From the NCBI RefSeq assembly GCF_001488575.1, contig NZ_LN831302.1, forward strand, positions 992,001 through 1,056,000: a DNA stretch of 64,000 bases, in the 5' to 3' direction. The stretch's first letter is position 1, and the number at the start of each line of letters is the position of its first letter. The translations under genes and the position numbers were made by a program. This document shows positions 16,503 through 25,453 of this stretch, one piece after another. The DNA is from Halobacterium hubeiense (GTDB lineage Archaea; Halobacteriota; Halobacteria; Halobacteriales; Halobacteriaceae). Below the pieces are notes generated by a model, which was not told where the DNA came from, made no database searches, and saw only the letters and a list, made by a program, of their open reading frames with translations.

Positions 16503-17483
16503 ATGAGCGACGACGAACACTCGCCGCTGGAGTCCCCCGAGGGGAACTGGTGGAACCAGAAGGTCAACCGCCGGGAGTCCATCTGGCTGGGCATCTCGGG
16601 CGCGTGGGCGGTGTCGATGTTCGGCTGGATGCTCGGCTGGACGCAGGTCGGCGAGCAGAACCAGACCGGACAGACCTACGAGGTGAGCACCGAGCGCTTC
16701 CGGCAGAAAGTCCAGTCGTTCAAGGAGTCTGCGGGCACGCTGGAAGTCGACGGCGAGGAGCTGCTCGTGCCGGACGGCAACGACGTCTACGTCGGCGCGC
16801 TCCAGTGGGCGTGGGACGGCCTCCCCGTAGTGTTGCGGCCCGGCGAGACGTACAAGTTCCACCTCGGCGCCTACGACGTCCAGCACGGCTTCGGCGTGCG
16901 CCCGGAGGGCAACCTCAGCAAGCAGATTTCGCTCCAGATTCTCCCGGGCTACGAGTGGGTCGTGGAGATGTCCTTCGACGAGACGGGCACCTACCACGTC
17001 GTCTGCAACGAGTTCTGCGGCGTCGGCCACCGCACGATGCACGGCACGTTCGTCGTGCGGGACCACGAGCCCGTCGAGACCGGCAGTAGTAGCGAGGACT
17101 CCTCGAACGCCGCCTACGACGGCTGGTTCACGAGCGACGGGCGCGGCGGCGCGACCGACAGCTTCGGCGGGTCGCCGACCGACGCCACCGGCCAGAGCGA
17201 GGTCACCGTGGAGGTCGGCGCCGAGGGGAACGGCGGGCCGTACGCGTTCGCGCCGACCGCCGTGCAGGTGTCCTCGGGGACGACGGTGAACTTCGAGTGG
17301 GTGTCGGACAACCACAACGTCCTCGTGGAGTCCCAGCCCGACGGCGCGGGCTGGCAGGGCGTCGAGTCCTTCGAGAACGAGGGGTACAGCCACTCGGTGA
17401 CGTTCGACGAGCAGGGCGTCTACAAGTACTACTGCGAGCCCCACGTCGGCATGGGGATGAAAGGCGTCGTGGAGGTGGTCTGA
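16503..17483 (+). CDS. haem-copper oxidase subunit II: CuA domain fused to a halocyanin domain
   Basis: 326 residues from the ATG at 16503. One N-terminal membrane helix (about 28-48, IWLGISGAWAVSMFGWMLGW) anchors the protein. The first cupredoxin domain (about 60-190) has the binuclear CuA ligands His128, Cys168, Cys172, His176 and Met179 (CNEFCGVGHRTM). A Ser/Gly linker leads to a second cupredoxin domain (about 210-326) with the type-1 blue copper set His271, Cys311, His314 and a downstream Met (CEPHVGMGM), which is typical of halocyanin. The fused halocyanin is probably the direct electron donor to CuA. The gene starts 4 bases after the small subunit and is followed after one base by subunit I, so all three are one operon. 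Confidence 0.9.
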   Translation: MSDDEHSPLESPEGNWWNQKVNRRESIWLGISGAWAVSMFGWMLGWTQVGEQNQTGQTYEVSTERFRQKVQSFKESAGTLEVDGEELLVPDGNDVYVGALQWAWDGLPVVLRPGETYKFHLGAYDVQHGFGVRPEGNLSKQISLQILPGYEWVVEMSFDETGTYHVVCNEFCGVGHRTMHGTFVVRDHEPVETGSSSEDSSNAAYDGWFTSDGRGGATDSFGGSPTDATGQSEVTVEVGAEGNGGPYAFAPTAVQVSSGTTVNFEWVSDNHNVLVESQPDGAGWQGVESFENEGYSHSVTFDEQGVYKYYCEPHVGMGMKGVVEVV

Positions 17484-17484
17484 G

Positions 17485-19194
17485 ATGTTCGGGTTAGCTA
17501 CGTTCGACTACGACGACGACGGCTTCCGGGAGTGCGGCGTCACGGGACTGACGATTCACAAGTCCGCCGAGGACCTCGTGAAACTGTTCGGCCTCACGGC
17601 CATCGTGTCGCTGGCGGTCGGCGGCGCGTTCGCGCTGACGGTCGCGCTCACGCGCTGGGAGGCAATCGGCCTCCTCGGCCCCGGGAAGTACTACCGGTTC
17701 ACGAGCCTCCACGCGTGGTTCATGATTCTGTTCTGGATGGTGTTCATGGAGATCGCCATCCTCTACGTCGGCGGGCCGTTCGTCCTGGGGCGGAAGCTCT
17801 CCGTCCCGAAGCTCGGGTGGGCGGGCTACGGCATCATGCTGCTGGGCGGCGGCCTCGCCGTCTACAGCATCGCCACCTACGACCTCCCGAATCAGGCGCC
17901 GTTCTACACGTCGTACGTGCCGCTGCCGTCGCCGGCGCCGTACTTCGCGGGCGCCGTGTTGTTCCTGCTCGGGGCGCTCGTCGCCGCCGTCCCGTTCTTC
18001 GTGACGCTGTGGCGCGAGAAGCGCGAGCACCCGACCAAGACGCTGCCGCTCATCACGTTCGGCGCGTTCATCACGGGCGTCATCGCCTTGGAGGCGCTGG
18101 TCGGCGGCATCACCGCGCTCACGCCCGCGTTCCTCTGGCGCATCGGCTTCTTCGAGCACCTGGACGCGGCGTGGTACCGGCAGATGTTCTGGACCATCGG
18201 CCACGGCAGCCAGCAGATCAACCTGCTGGCGATGATCACGGTCTGGTACTTCATGACCCACGTCATCGGCGGCGCGGAGGTCGCCTCCGAGAAGGTCTCC
18301 CGCGTCGCGTTCGTGCTCTACCTGTTCTTCATCAATCTCGGCGCCGCCCACCACCTGATGTCCGACCCCGCGCTGTCCTCGGCGTGGCGGATGTGGAACA
18401 CGTCCTACGCGGCGTACGGCGCGGTCGTCGCGTCGATGATTCACGCGTTCGCCATCCCCGCGGGGCTGGAGGCCGGCCGCCGCCGGAAGGGCGCTGGCGG
18501 CGGCCTGTTCGGCTGGCTGTGGTCCGCGCCGTGGAAGGACCCCGGGTTCTCCTCCACGATTCTCTCGATCATCCTGTTCGGGTTCCTCGGCGGCATCACG
18601 GGCGTGATGATGGGGCAGATGCAGCTCAACATGAGCTGGCACAACAACCTCGCGGTCCCCGGGCACTTCCACGCCACCGTCGTCCTCGGCACGACGCTGT
18701 CGTTCATGGGGCTGGCGTACTACGTGCTCCGGCTGGTGTTCGGCCGCGACTGGTTCGCCAGCCGGCTCGCGTCGATTCAGCCGTTCTTCTACGGCGGCGC
18801 GATGGCCGTCGTCTGCCTGATGATGATGTATCTGGGCCTGCTGTTCGGCGTGCCGCGGCGCCACCCCTCCGTGATGGACATCCCGGGGACGGCGTTCGAC
18901 TTCTCGCCGGCTGAGCCGTTCTTCGTGGTGTTCGGGGCGGCCGCCATCCTCTCGGTCGTCGCGGGCGCGCTGTTCGTCGTCGTCGCGGTCGGCACGCTCC
19001 TCTTCGGCGGCGAGTTCACGCCGCCCATCGTCGAGGACCGCGCCATCTCCCCGGGCAGCGGCGACGCCGACCCGCCCCACGACCAGAGCATGCGCGGGAC
19101 GTTCGTGCTCGTGCTCGTGTTCTTCGGCGTGTTCGTCGTGCTGTACGCGCTGAACTGGTTCCTGCTCTCGCAGGTCTGGGAAATCGGTCCCTGA
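17485..19194 (+). CDS. haem-copper oxidoreductase subunit I (cba/ba3-like), lacking the active-site tyrosine
   Basis: 569 residues with about 13 membrane helices. Visible ligands are His76 (LHAWF, low-spin haem), CuB His240 in helix VI (IGHGSQQ), CuB His289 and His290 (AAHHLM), and His394 and His396 (VPGHFHATV) for the high- and low-spin haems. This layout is that of the B-family ba3 oxidases. The tyrosine that is cross-linked to the first CuB histidine in ba3 and aa3 enzymes (four residues later, HPxVY) is Gln244 here. The alternative cbb3-type tyrosine position (six before His-His) is Ile283. It either reduces oxygen without that residue or reduces NO. It is co-transcribed with the CuA-halocyanin subunit. 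Confidence 0.88.
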   Translation: MFGLATFDYDDDGFRECGVTGLTIHKSAEDLVKLFGLTAIVSLAVGGAFALTVALTRWEAIGLLGPGKYYRFTSLHAWFMILFWMVFMEIAILYVGGPFVLGRKLSVPKLGWAGYGIMLLGGGLAVYSIATYDLPNQAPFYTSYVPLPSPAPYFAGAVLFLLGALVAAVPFFVTLWREKREHPTKTLPLITFGAFITGVIALEALVGGITALTPAFLWRIGFFEHLDAAWYRQMFWTIGHGSQQINLLAMITVWYFMTHVIGGAEVASEKVSRVAFVLYLFFINLGAAHHLMSDPALSSAWRMWNTSYAAYGAVVASMIHAFAIPAGLEAGRRRKGAGGGLFGWLWSAPWKDPGFSSTILSIILFGFLGGITGVMMGQMQLNMSWHNNLAVPGHFHATVVLGTTLSFMGLAYYVLRLVFGRDWFASRLASIQPFFYGGAMAVVCLMMMYLGLLFGVPRRHPSVMDIPGTAFDFSPAEPFFVVFGAAAILSVVAGALFVVVAVGTLLFGGEFTPPIVEDRAISPGSGDADPPHDQSMRGTFVLVLVFFGVFVVLYALNWFLLSQVWEIGP

Positions 19195-19209
19195 CCGCGG
19201 GCAAATATA

Positions 19210-19227
19210 TTCGGGACAACCCCCACC
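19210..19227 (+). repeat. 18-bp motif, copy 2 (after the haem-copper operon)
   Basis: TTCGGGACAACCCCCACC, 17 of 18 bases identical to 16307-16324. It follows directly after the TATA-like AAATATAT at 19203-19210 and lies 37 bases upstream of the GTG start at 19265. This suggests that the next gene has its own promoter under the same control as the oxidase operon. Confidence 0.55.
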
Positions 19228-19264
19228 CGCCGTAGCCGCCAACGTCTACGCAGGGTGACGCACA

Positions 19265-19978
19265 GTGGCTAACCAGACCGAGACGTCGCCGTCCGTGCTC
19301 GCCGGCGTCGCCAGCGCAGTCCGCGGCGGCTGGCGCACCGCCAAGACCGTCTACTACGCGAACTCGGTGAGCTGGCGCGTGCTGAAGAGCGGCGCGCTCG
19401 TCTTCCTCGGGTGCTTCCTGTGGGCGGGGTCGAACGTCCTCGGGTCGTACGTGGACTGGGGCGTCCTCGACTACACGATGGCGTACGGCGCCGTCGTGCT
19501 CGTCTACGGGCCGATTCACCACCTCGTCGTGATTCCGCTGGCGCTGCGCTGGCGGCGCTCCGCGGGGTTGCGCCAGCGCGTCGGGAAGCGCCTGCCGACC
19601 GCGATGCTCGTGGTGTTCCTCGCGGCCGTCGCGGTCGCGGGGACGTTCTCCGCGGGCGCGATGGCGGTGGACTTCGGGTCCGCGATGGGCGGGGACGGCG
19701 CGACGGCCACCCAGCCCGAGTTGGCGTGTACCACCGAGTCCGGCGGCGAGACCGTCGCGTGTGAGGTGACGAACGCCGAGCGCGTCGAGCGCGTGGTCGT
19801 CACGAGCGCGGGCGAGCAGTTGCTCGCCGTCGATGACCCGCCCTTCGAGTTCACGGTCGAGGCGTCGGCCGTCGAGTCAACGATGGACCGCGAACAGTTC
19901 CGCGTGCGCCTCTACGACGGGAACGGGAACCTCGTGCGGCAGTACACGCGCCGGCTCTCCACGGTCGGCCTGAACTAG
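19265..19978 (+). CDS. membrane protein of unknown function, possibly associated with the haem-copper operon
   Basis: 237 residues from the GTG at 19265. Three membrane helices are predicted: about 42-62 (LKSGALVFLGCFLWAGSNVLG), 70-95 (YTMAYGAVVLVYGPIHHLVVIPLAL) and 115-138 (AMLVVFLAAVAVAGTFSAGAMAV). A C-terminal extracellular domain of about 95 residues follows, with two cysteines (ACTTESGGETVAC) and a beta-rich pattern. The HH pair in helix 2 could bind a metal or haem, but this is speculation. It shares the 18-bp upstream motif with the oxidase operon. It may be an assembly factor or an extra subunit; I do not recognise the family. Confidence 0.75.
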   Translation: MANQTETSPSVLAGVASAVRGGWRTAKTVYYANSVSWRVLKSGALVFLGCFLWAGSNVLGSYVDWGVLDYTMAYGAVVLVYGPIHHLVVIPLALRWRRSAGLRQRVGKRLPTAMLVVFLAAVAVAGTFSAGAMAVDFGSAMGGDGATATQPELACTTESGGETVACEVTNAERVERVVVTSAGEQLLAVDDPPFEFTVEASAVESTMDREQFRVRLYDGNGNLVRQYTRRLSTVGLN

Positions 19979-20907
19979 TCCGCGGGCCGCGACGGCGTCT
20001 CGCCCGCGACCCGCCGGAGCTCTGTTCTGATGGCGCGGAACTTCGCGGCGAGGAAGCCCGCGAGGATGAACACGAACCCGGTCGCGGTCGTCGCGGTCAC
20101 TTCCTGCCCGAGCACGAGCCAGCCCGCCAGCGCCGCGAACACGGGAATCACGTACTCGATGAAGCTCATCTCTATCGGCCCCAGCTCGTCCAGCAACACG
20201 AAGTACAGCAGGAAGCCGCCGGCGCCGGCGACGGCGGCGAGGTACGCGATGGCGCCCAGTGCCGAGGGCGTCCACGTCGCGGCCGCGAACGACTGGCCGG
20301 GGAGCGCGAGCACGGCGACGTGGAGGACGACCGCGCCGACGGCCATCATCCACGCCTGCGTCGCGAGGAACGGCAGCGACGGGTCGCGGCTGTGCGTGAG
20401 GACGGCCGCGAGCGCGAACGCGAGCGCGGATGCCAGCACGAGCCCGACCCCCAGCGCGCTGTCGCCGAGGTTCGACGGGTCGGGGTCGGCGATGACGACG
20501 ACGCCCGCGAACCCGAGCACGACGCCGAGCGCGGTGGCGGCGGTGAACTCCTCGTCGGTGGCGACCAGCCGCGTGAGCGCGGGCGTCACCACCGGGATAA
20601 GGCCGAGGAGGACGGCGGCGACGCCGCCGGCGACGTACTGCTGGCCGGCGAACAGGAACGCGTGGTGGACGCCGATCATGAGCGCGCCGCCGACCAGCAC
20701 GTAGACGTAGTCGTCGCGGGTCCGCGGTCGGACGTCGGTGCCGGACGCGAGGACGGCACCGAACAGCAGTACGGCGGCGACGTCGAAGCGCACGGCCGCG
20801 AACGGGACCGCGGGGAGGTCCGCGAGGCCGACGTCCGTCGCCATGAACGCCGTCCCCCAGATGGCAGCCAACAACAGATACTTGCCCGCAGTTCGGTAGC
20901 GACTCAT
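19975..20907 (-). CDS. EamA/DMT-family transporter
   Basis: 310 residues from the ATG at 20907 (MSRYRTAGKYLLLAAIWGTAF); upstream in-frame residues are basic and unlike the family. It has ten hydrophobic helices arranged as two EamA repeats (about 8-140 and 155-300). Typical signatures are WGTAFMATDVGLADLPAVPFAAVRF in repeat 1 and SFIEYVIPVFAALAGWLVLGQEVT in repeat 2. The family exports or imports amino acids, nucleosides or other metabolites; the substrate cannot be told. Its last 4 bases overlap the end of the convergent membrane protein gene. Confidence 0.88.
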   Translation of the reverse strand: MSRYRTAGKYLLLAAIWGTAFMATDVGLADLPAVPFAAVRFDVAAVLLFGAVLASGTDVRPRTRDDYVYVLVGGALMIGVHHAFLFAGQQYVAGGVAAVLLGLIPVVTPALTRLVATDEEFTAATALGVVLGFAGVVVIADPDPSNLGDSALGVGLVLASALAFALAAVLTHSRDPSLPFLATQAWMMAVGAVVLHVAVLALPGQSFAAATWTPSALGAIAYLAAVAGAGGFLLYFVLLDELGPIEMSFIEYVIPVFAALAGWLVLGQEVTATTATGFVFILAGFLAAKFRAIRTELRRVAGETPSRPAD

Positions 20908-20961
20908 TCGGATGGAGGTCGCCGCCGGATGGTGATACGTGCGTCGAACCGCGCGCACTCG

Positions 20962-21882
20962 TCACGACGAGCGGACGCGCGCCGCCACGGCGTCGAGCGC
21001 GTCGTCGGCGACCGCCACGTCGTCGGCGAGGCTGAGGAAGCCGTGGGCCATCGACGGATAGTGGCGGTGTTCGACCGGCGTTCCGGCGTCGTCGAGCGCG
21101 TCCGCGTACGCGCGCCCCTCGTCGCGGAGGGGGTCGTGGCCGGCGGTGACGACCGTCGCGGGCGGGAGGTCGGCGTGGTCGGCGCGCAGGACGCTGGCGT
21201 ACGGGTTCGCGGCGTCCACGGGGCTCCGACAGTAGTGCTCCCAGAACCACTCGACGGCCGCGCGCGTCAGCAGCGGGCCGTCGCCGTGCTCCTCGTAGGA
21301 CGGTCGAGTCGTGTCGCGGTCGGTCATCGGGTAGAGGAGGTGCTGGGCAGCAATCTCGGGGCCGTCGAAGTCCCGGGCGCGCAGCGCGACGGCGGCCGCG
21401 AGGTTGCCGCCCGCGCTCGTCCCCGCGACGGAGACGTGCTCCGGGTCGCCGCCGAACGCGTCGGCGGTCTCGACGGTCCACTCCAACGCGGCGTACGCGT
21501 CGTCGAGCGGCGCGGGGAACGGGTGCTCGGGCGCGAGCCGGTAGTCCACGCTCACGACCACACAGCCCGCGCGAGCGGCGAGTTCGCGGCAGACGCCGCC
21601 GATGGAGTCCAACGTCCCGAGCGTCCAGCCGCCGCCGTGGTAGAAGACCACCATCGGCGCGGGCCGGTCGGGGTCGTCGTGGTAGATTCGCACGGGCACG
21701 TCGCCGCCCGGTCCCGACAAGGAGAGGTCGCGGACGAACGCCACGTCGCGGCGCTCGTCGGGCGTGAACACGTCGTCCTCGACGCGGCGCGCGCTCGCGA
21801 CCGAGAGCCGGTGCCACTCGGGGACGCCGGCGGCCTCGATTGCCTCGATTGCCGCGGCGAGTTCGGGGTCGAGTGCGGTCAC
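20962..21882 (-). CDS. alpha/beta hydrolase of the hormone-sensitive lipase family (esterase)
   Basis: 306 residues from the ATG at 21882. HGGGW (about residues 81-85) is the oxyanion-hole motif of the HSL family, and GTSAGGNLA (about 154-162) carries the nucleophilic Ser. The acid Asp is likely in TAGHDPLRDEG and the catalytic His in MAHGFLSL. The N-terminal cap (about 1-50) is present, and the length is normal. There is no signal peptide, so the enzyme is cytoplasmic and probably hydrolyses short-chain esters. It stands 55 bases upstream of the DMT transporter on the same strand and may be co-transcribed with it. Confidence 0.88.
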   Translation of the reverse strand: MTALDPELAAAIEAIEAAGVPEWHRLSVASARRVEDDVFTPDERRDVAFVRDLSLSGPGGDVPVRIYHDDPDRPAPMVVFYHGGGWTLGTLDSIGGVCRELAARAGCVVVSVDYRLAPEHPFPAPLDDAYAALEWTVETADAFGGDPEHVSVAGTSAGGNLAAAVALRARDFDGPEIAAQHLLYPMTDRDTTRPSYEEHGDGPLLTRAAVEWFWEHYCRSPVDAANPYASVLRADHADLPPATVVTAGHDPLRDEGRAYADALDDAGTPVEHRHYPSMAHGFLSLADDVAVADDALDAVAARVRSS

Positions 21883-21943
21883 GGCTCGGTCGTCGCGCCG
21901 CGGCGACGTGAACGTTCGGCTCGCAGAAAACCGAGGAGCGCGG

Positions 21944-24900
21944 CTAGTCGTCCGCCGGGTCGGCGTCGGCGTTCCCGCCGTCGGTCGCCGCCCCCTGGTC
22001 GGCGCCGTCCGCGTCGAAGTCGAACTCCCGCTCGGACGGCTCGTAGCTCTCGCCGGCCGTCCCCGCGTCGTCGGCGACGTCGAACTGCGCGACCAGCGTC
22101 TGCAGCGACTGCGCGGACTGCGAGACGTTCTGGATGTTCGTCGTCACCTCGTCGATGGCGGCGGTCTGCTCCTCGGTGGCGGCGGAGACGTTGCTCGCCT
22201 CGGCGGCGGACTCCTCGCTGACGCTGGAGACCTCGTCGACCATCGCGACGACCTCCTCCGTGGAGACCGCCTGGTCCTCGGTCGCGTCCGAAATCTCCTC
22301 GACGCCGCGGCCCGCGTCCGTCACGGCCTCCGCGATGTCGTCGAACATCTCGATTGCGCCCGCGATGGTCTCCGAGCCCGTCTCCACGCGGTGTTGCATC
22401 GACTGCATGTCCTCGACGGTGGCGTCGGTGCTGTCCTGAATCTCGTCGATGAGCGCCTCTACCTCGTCGGTGGCGTCGCCGGCCTCCGCGGCCAGCGTCT
22501 TGATTTCGTTCGCGACCACCGCGAAGCCCTCGCCGGCCTCGCCGGCGCGCGCGGCCTCGATGGACGCGTTCAGCGCCAGCAGGTTCGTCTGCTCGGCGAT
22601 GTCCGTGATGAGTCCGACGATCTCGTTGATCTCCTCGATCTGGTCGTCTAACTCCTCGACCTGCTGGACCGCCTCGTCGGCCTCCGACTCGATGGCCGAA
22701 ATCTCGTCGGTGGCGTCGGCGGCGTGGTCGCGGCCGCGGTCGGCCAGCTCGACGGCCTCGTTGGCGGTCGCGACGACGTCCTCGGAGGACGACGCCACTT
22801 CCTCGATGGTCGCCGAGAGGTCGTTCATCTCGTGGGAGACCGACTGCAGCTGCTCGGTCTGCTGGTCGGCGCCGCTGGCAATCTGCTCGACGGCCTGCGC
22901 GGTCTCCTGGCTCGCGGACTTGATCTCCTCGGCGCTGGCGGCGGTCTCGTCGCTCAGCTCCGCGAACTTCTCGGCGACCTCGCGGACCTCCGCGAGGCTG
23001 GCTTCGAGCTCCTCGACGCCGGCCTCGAGGTCGACCATCACCTCGCCGTACTGACCCGGGAGGTCGGTGTCGATGTCCTGGTCGAGGTCGCCCTCGCGGA
23101 GCTGGCGGCTGACCTCGCCGAGCTGGTCGAAGCTCCCCGAGAGCTGCTGGACGCCCGCGTCGAGGTCCGTCAGGACCGCGCCGTACTCGCCGGGGAGGTC
23201 GGTGTCGACGTCGCTGTCGAGGTCGCCCTCCCGAATCCGCCCGCTGGTCGCGCGAATCTCGTCGAATCCCACCTGCAGGCGGTCGATGCCGCCGTCGAGT
23301 TCGGTCATGATGGCGCCGAACTCGCCGGGGAGGTCCGTGTCCACGTCCTGGTCGAGTTCGCCCTGTTCGAGCCCCGTGCTGACGTCCCGGAGCTGGGCGA
23401 CCTGCCGGCGGAGATTCCGCCGCATGTCCTCGAACGCGTCCACGAGCTCGCCGATTTCGTCGTCGGGCGCGTCCACGTCGGTGCCGTCCTCGAAGCGCCC
23501 CTGCGAGAGCGCCGTAGCCTGGTCGCGGACCGCCTCGATGGGCCGCGAGAAGTACCGCGCGGCGTAGTAGCCGAGCGCCACGACGGCGACGATGACGACC
23601 GCGACGAGCAACAACAGGAGGTTGCGCGCGTCCGTCGTGCGGCTGTCGACGGCCGCCGCGAGGGCGTCCGCCGGCCCGGTCACGTCCGTCGCCGGGACGG
23701 TCCCGAGCAGCGCCAACTGCCTGTCGCCGAACTCCAGCGGCGCGTACGCCGCGTAGAAGCGCTCGGTCGAGCCGTCCGCGGCCGTGCGCTCGAACGTCCG
23801 CAGGCCGGTGTCCCCGGCGAGGACGGTGTTCGCCGCGTCGCCCGCGAGCGTCCCGCCGTAGGACTCGCTGGTGATGGACGCGCCGGAGGCGACGACCGAC
23901 TCGTTGGGGTGGCTGAGGACCGTGCCGTCGCCGGCGACGACGCTCAGGTAGCCGGAGTCCCCGACCGTGATGTCGGTCGCGATGTCCGAGATGATGCTGT
24001 AGTCGAAGCGCAGCGACACCACGCCCGCGACCTCGCCGTCGTAGTAGACGGGCGTCGCGATGTACACCACCTGTTCGCCGTCGACGGTCTGCACGTCGCT
24101 GACGTGGACCTCGCCGTTCGGGAGCGACTCCGTCTCGGCGTACCAGTCGGTGTCCGCGTAGGACGTGTCCTTCACGGTCTCGGTGGCGACCGTCCCGTCG
24201 GCGGTCCGGTGCGCGCGGACGACGCCGTCGCCGGTGTCGTCGGTCAGCACGATCTCGTCGTAGGCGGGCCGCTCCTCGTCGCCGACGGTGACGGTGCGGC
24301 TCTCCATGTAGCTGCGGAACGAGTCCCGGATGCCGTCGCGAGCGTCAGCGACGGCGCTGGTCTGGAGCTCGTAGTAGTAGACGTTCGGCGCGAGCACCCA
24401 GTCGAAGTCCTCGTGGTACGTGTACGCGATGAACTTCTGCTCGACGGGGTTGCCCGCTTGGGTGGTGTCCTCCCAGCCGTACTCGGCGACGCCCCACTCC
24501 TCGCCGTTGCGGATGGCCTCGTCGGACTCGACGGTGGATCCGATGTCGTCGAAGACCGTCAGCCCGGCGTCCTCGCGGAGGCTGTAGCCGTCTTCGAGGC
24601 TGTGGTGGGCGACGACTCGCGAGTCGAGGTCGGTGACGTACGCGTAGCCGGTGTCGCCGATGTACCCCGGCTGCATCGCCTCGGCGAGCGTCCCGCTGGA
24701 CTGCGTGAAGTCGCCGCTAGTGCCGAACAGGCGCTGCTCGACCTCGTCCTTGACGGCCTGCTGTTCGCTCGCGCTGAGCGCCCCCCACGACTGCCCGTCG
24801 TACTGGTCGTCGAGCAGCTGCTGTTTGGTGGTTTCGACGGTGGAGTGCATCTGGAGCGCGACGTAGCCGACCTGCCGCTGGCTCTGCTCGCGTATGAGCT

Positions 24901-25186
24901 CCATCTCCCCGGCGTTCGCGGCCTCGTAGTTCTGCACGGGCGTCGACTCCGACAGCGACCGGGCGTCGACGCTCCGCACGTTCAGCAGGTTCTGGAACTC
25001 CGCCTGCCGGGAGTGGACAGTCCCGTTCAGTTCGCCCGTTATCTGGTCTTCGAGCTGCGTGGTGCTCTCCTGTTGGGCGTACGAGCCGACCGACTCCATG
25101 TTCTGGAGGCCGGTGACGCCGACCGCGGACACCGGCACCAGCGAGATGACCAGACACAGCGCGATGAGCTTCGTTCGAATCTTCAT
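21944..25186 (-). CDS. methyl-accepting chemotaxis transducer (Htr-like) with Cache sensor and extra HAMP-like repeats
   Basis: 1080 residues. Helix 1 (about 5-25) and helix 2 (about 515-537) enclose a very large extracellular sensor of about 490 residues. It contains a Cache/PDC-type segment ([57 protein letters not shown]). A HAMP domain follows (about 538-590), then three further HAMP-like repeats (about 595-745) with the recurring '[27 protein letters not shown]' pattern. The signalling domain (about 760-1045) has the conserved tip ([37 protein letters not shown]). It would signal to CheA and the archaellum; cheW and arlJ lie at 61-64 kb. The ligand is unknown. Confidence 0.92.
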   Translation of the reverse strand: MKIRTKLIALCLVISLVPVSAVGVTGLQNMESVGSYAQQESTTQLEDQITGELNGTVHSRQAEFQNLLNVRSVDARSLSESTPVQNYEAANAGEMELIREQSQRQVGYVALQMHSTVETTKQQLLDDQYDGQSWGALSASEQQAVKDEVEQRLFGTSGDFTQSSGTLAEAMQPGYIGDTGYAYVTDLDSRVVAHHSLEDGYSLREDAGLTVFDDIGSTVESDEAIRNGEEWGVAEYGWEDTTQAGNPVEQKFIAYTYHEDFDWVLAPNVYYYELQTSAVADARDGIRDSFRSYMESRTVTVGDEERPAYDEIVLTDDTGDGVVRAHRTADGTVATETVKDTSYADTDWYAETESLPNGEVHVSDVQTVDGEQVVYIATPVYYDGEVAGVVSLRFDYSIISDIATDITVGDSGYLSVVAGDGTVLSHPNESVVASGASITSESYGGTLAGDAANTVLAGDTGLRTFERTAADGSTERFYAAYAPLEFGDRQLALLGTVPATDVTGPADALAAAVDSRTTDARNLLLLLVAVVIVAVVALGYYAARYFSRPIEAVRDQATALSQGRFEDGTDVDAPDDEIGELVDAFEDMRRNLRRQVAQLRDVSTGLEQGELDQDVDTDLPGEFGAIMTELDGGIDRLQVGFDEIRATSGRIREGDLDSDVDTDLPGEYGAVLTDLDAGVQQLSGSFDQLGEVSRQLREGDLDQDIDTDLPGQYGEVMVDLEAGVEELEASLAEVREVAEKFAELSDETAASAEEIKSASQETAQAVEQIASGADQQTEQLQSVSHEMNDLSATIEEVASSSEDVVATANEAVELADRGRDHAADATDEISAIESEADEAVQQVEELDDQIEEINEIVGLITDIAEQTNLLALNASIEAARAGEAGEGFAVVANEIKTLAAEAGDATDEVEALIDEIQDSTDATVEDMQSMQHRVETGSETIAGAIEMFDDIAEAVTDAGRGVEEISDATEDQAVSTEEVVAMVDEVSSVSEESAAEASNVSAATEEQTAAIDEVTTNIQNVSQSAQSLQTLVAQFDVADDAGTAGESYEPSEREFDFDADGADQGAATDGGNADADPADD

Positions 25187-25453
25187 GGCCGCTCACGCTC
25201 GCTGGTCGTCGGCGGCCGCCCCCGCGAATTTCTGGCAGTACTTGCGCTCTCCGCACCGAATCGGCCTCTGACATCAGCCATGCTCCCGGGAACGCCGGAC
25301 CCGGTAGTTAAACCTTCTGCGGCGTTCTTACGTCCGATAACCAGCGTGGTACAATTTCGACACTAAGGGCGCTGATACTGGGGCTTGGCGCGCGGAACCC
25401 TCGCCGCGGCGCGCCGACAGAACGTACATGAGTCTCGACGCGAACGACCAGAC

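Noticed and set aside
17494-19242. 582-codon minus-strand open frame
   Set aside because: Antisense to haem-copper subunit I, highly charged and repetitive as expected from reverse reading of membrane helices.
22724-25366. 880-codon plus-strand open frame
   Set aside because: Antisense to the chemotaxis transducer; Val/Asp/Leu-repeat composition with no domain.
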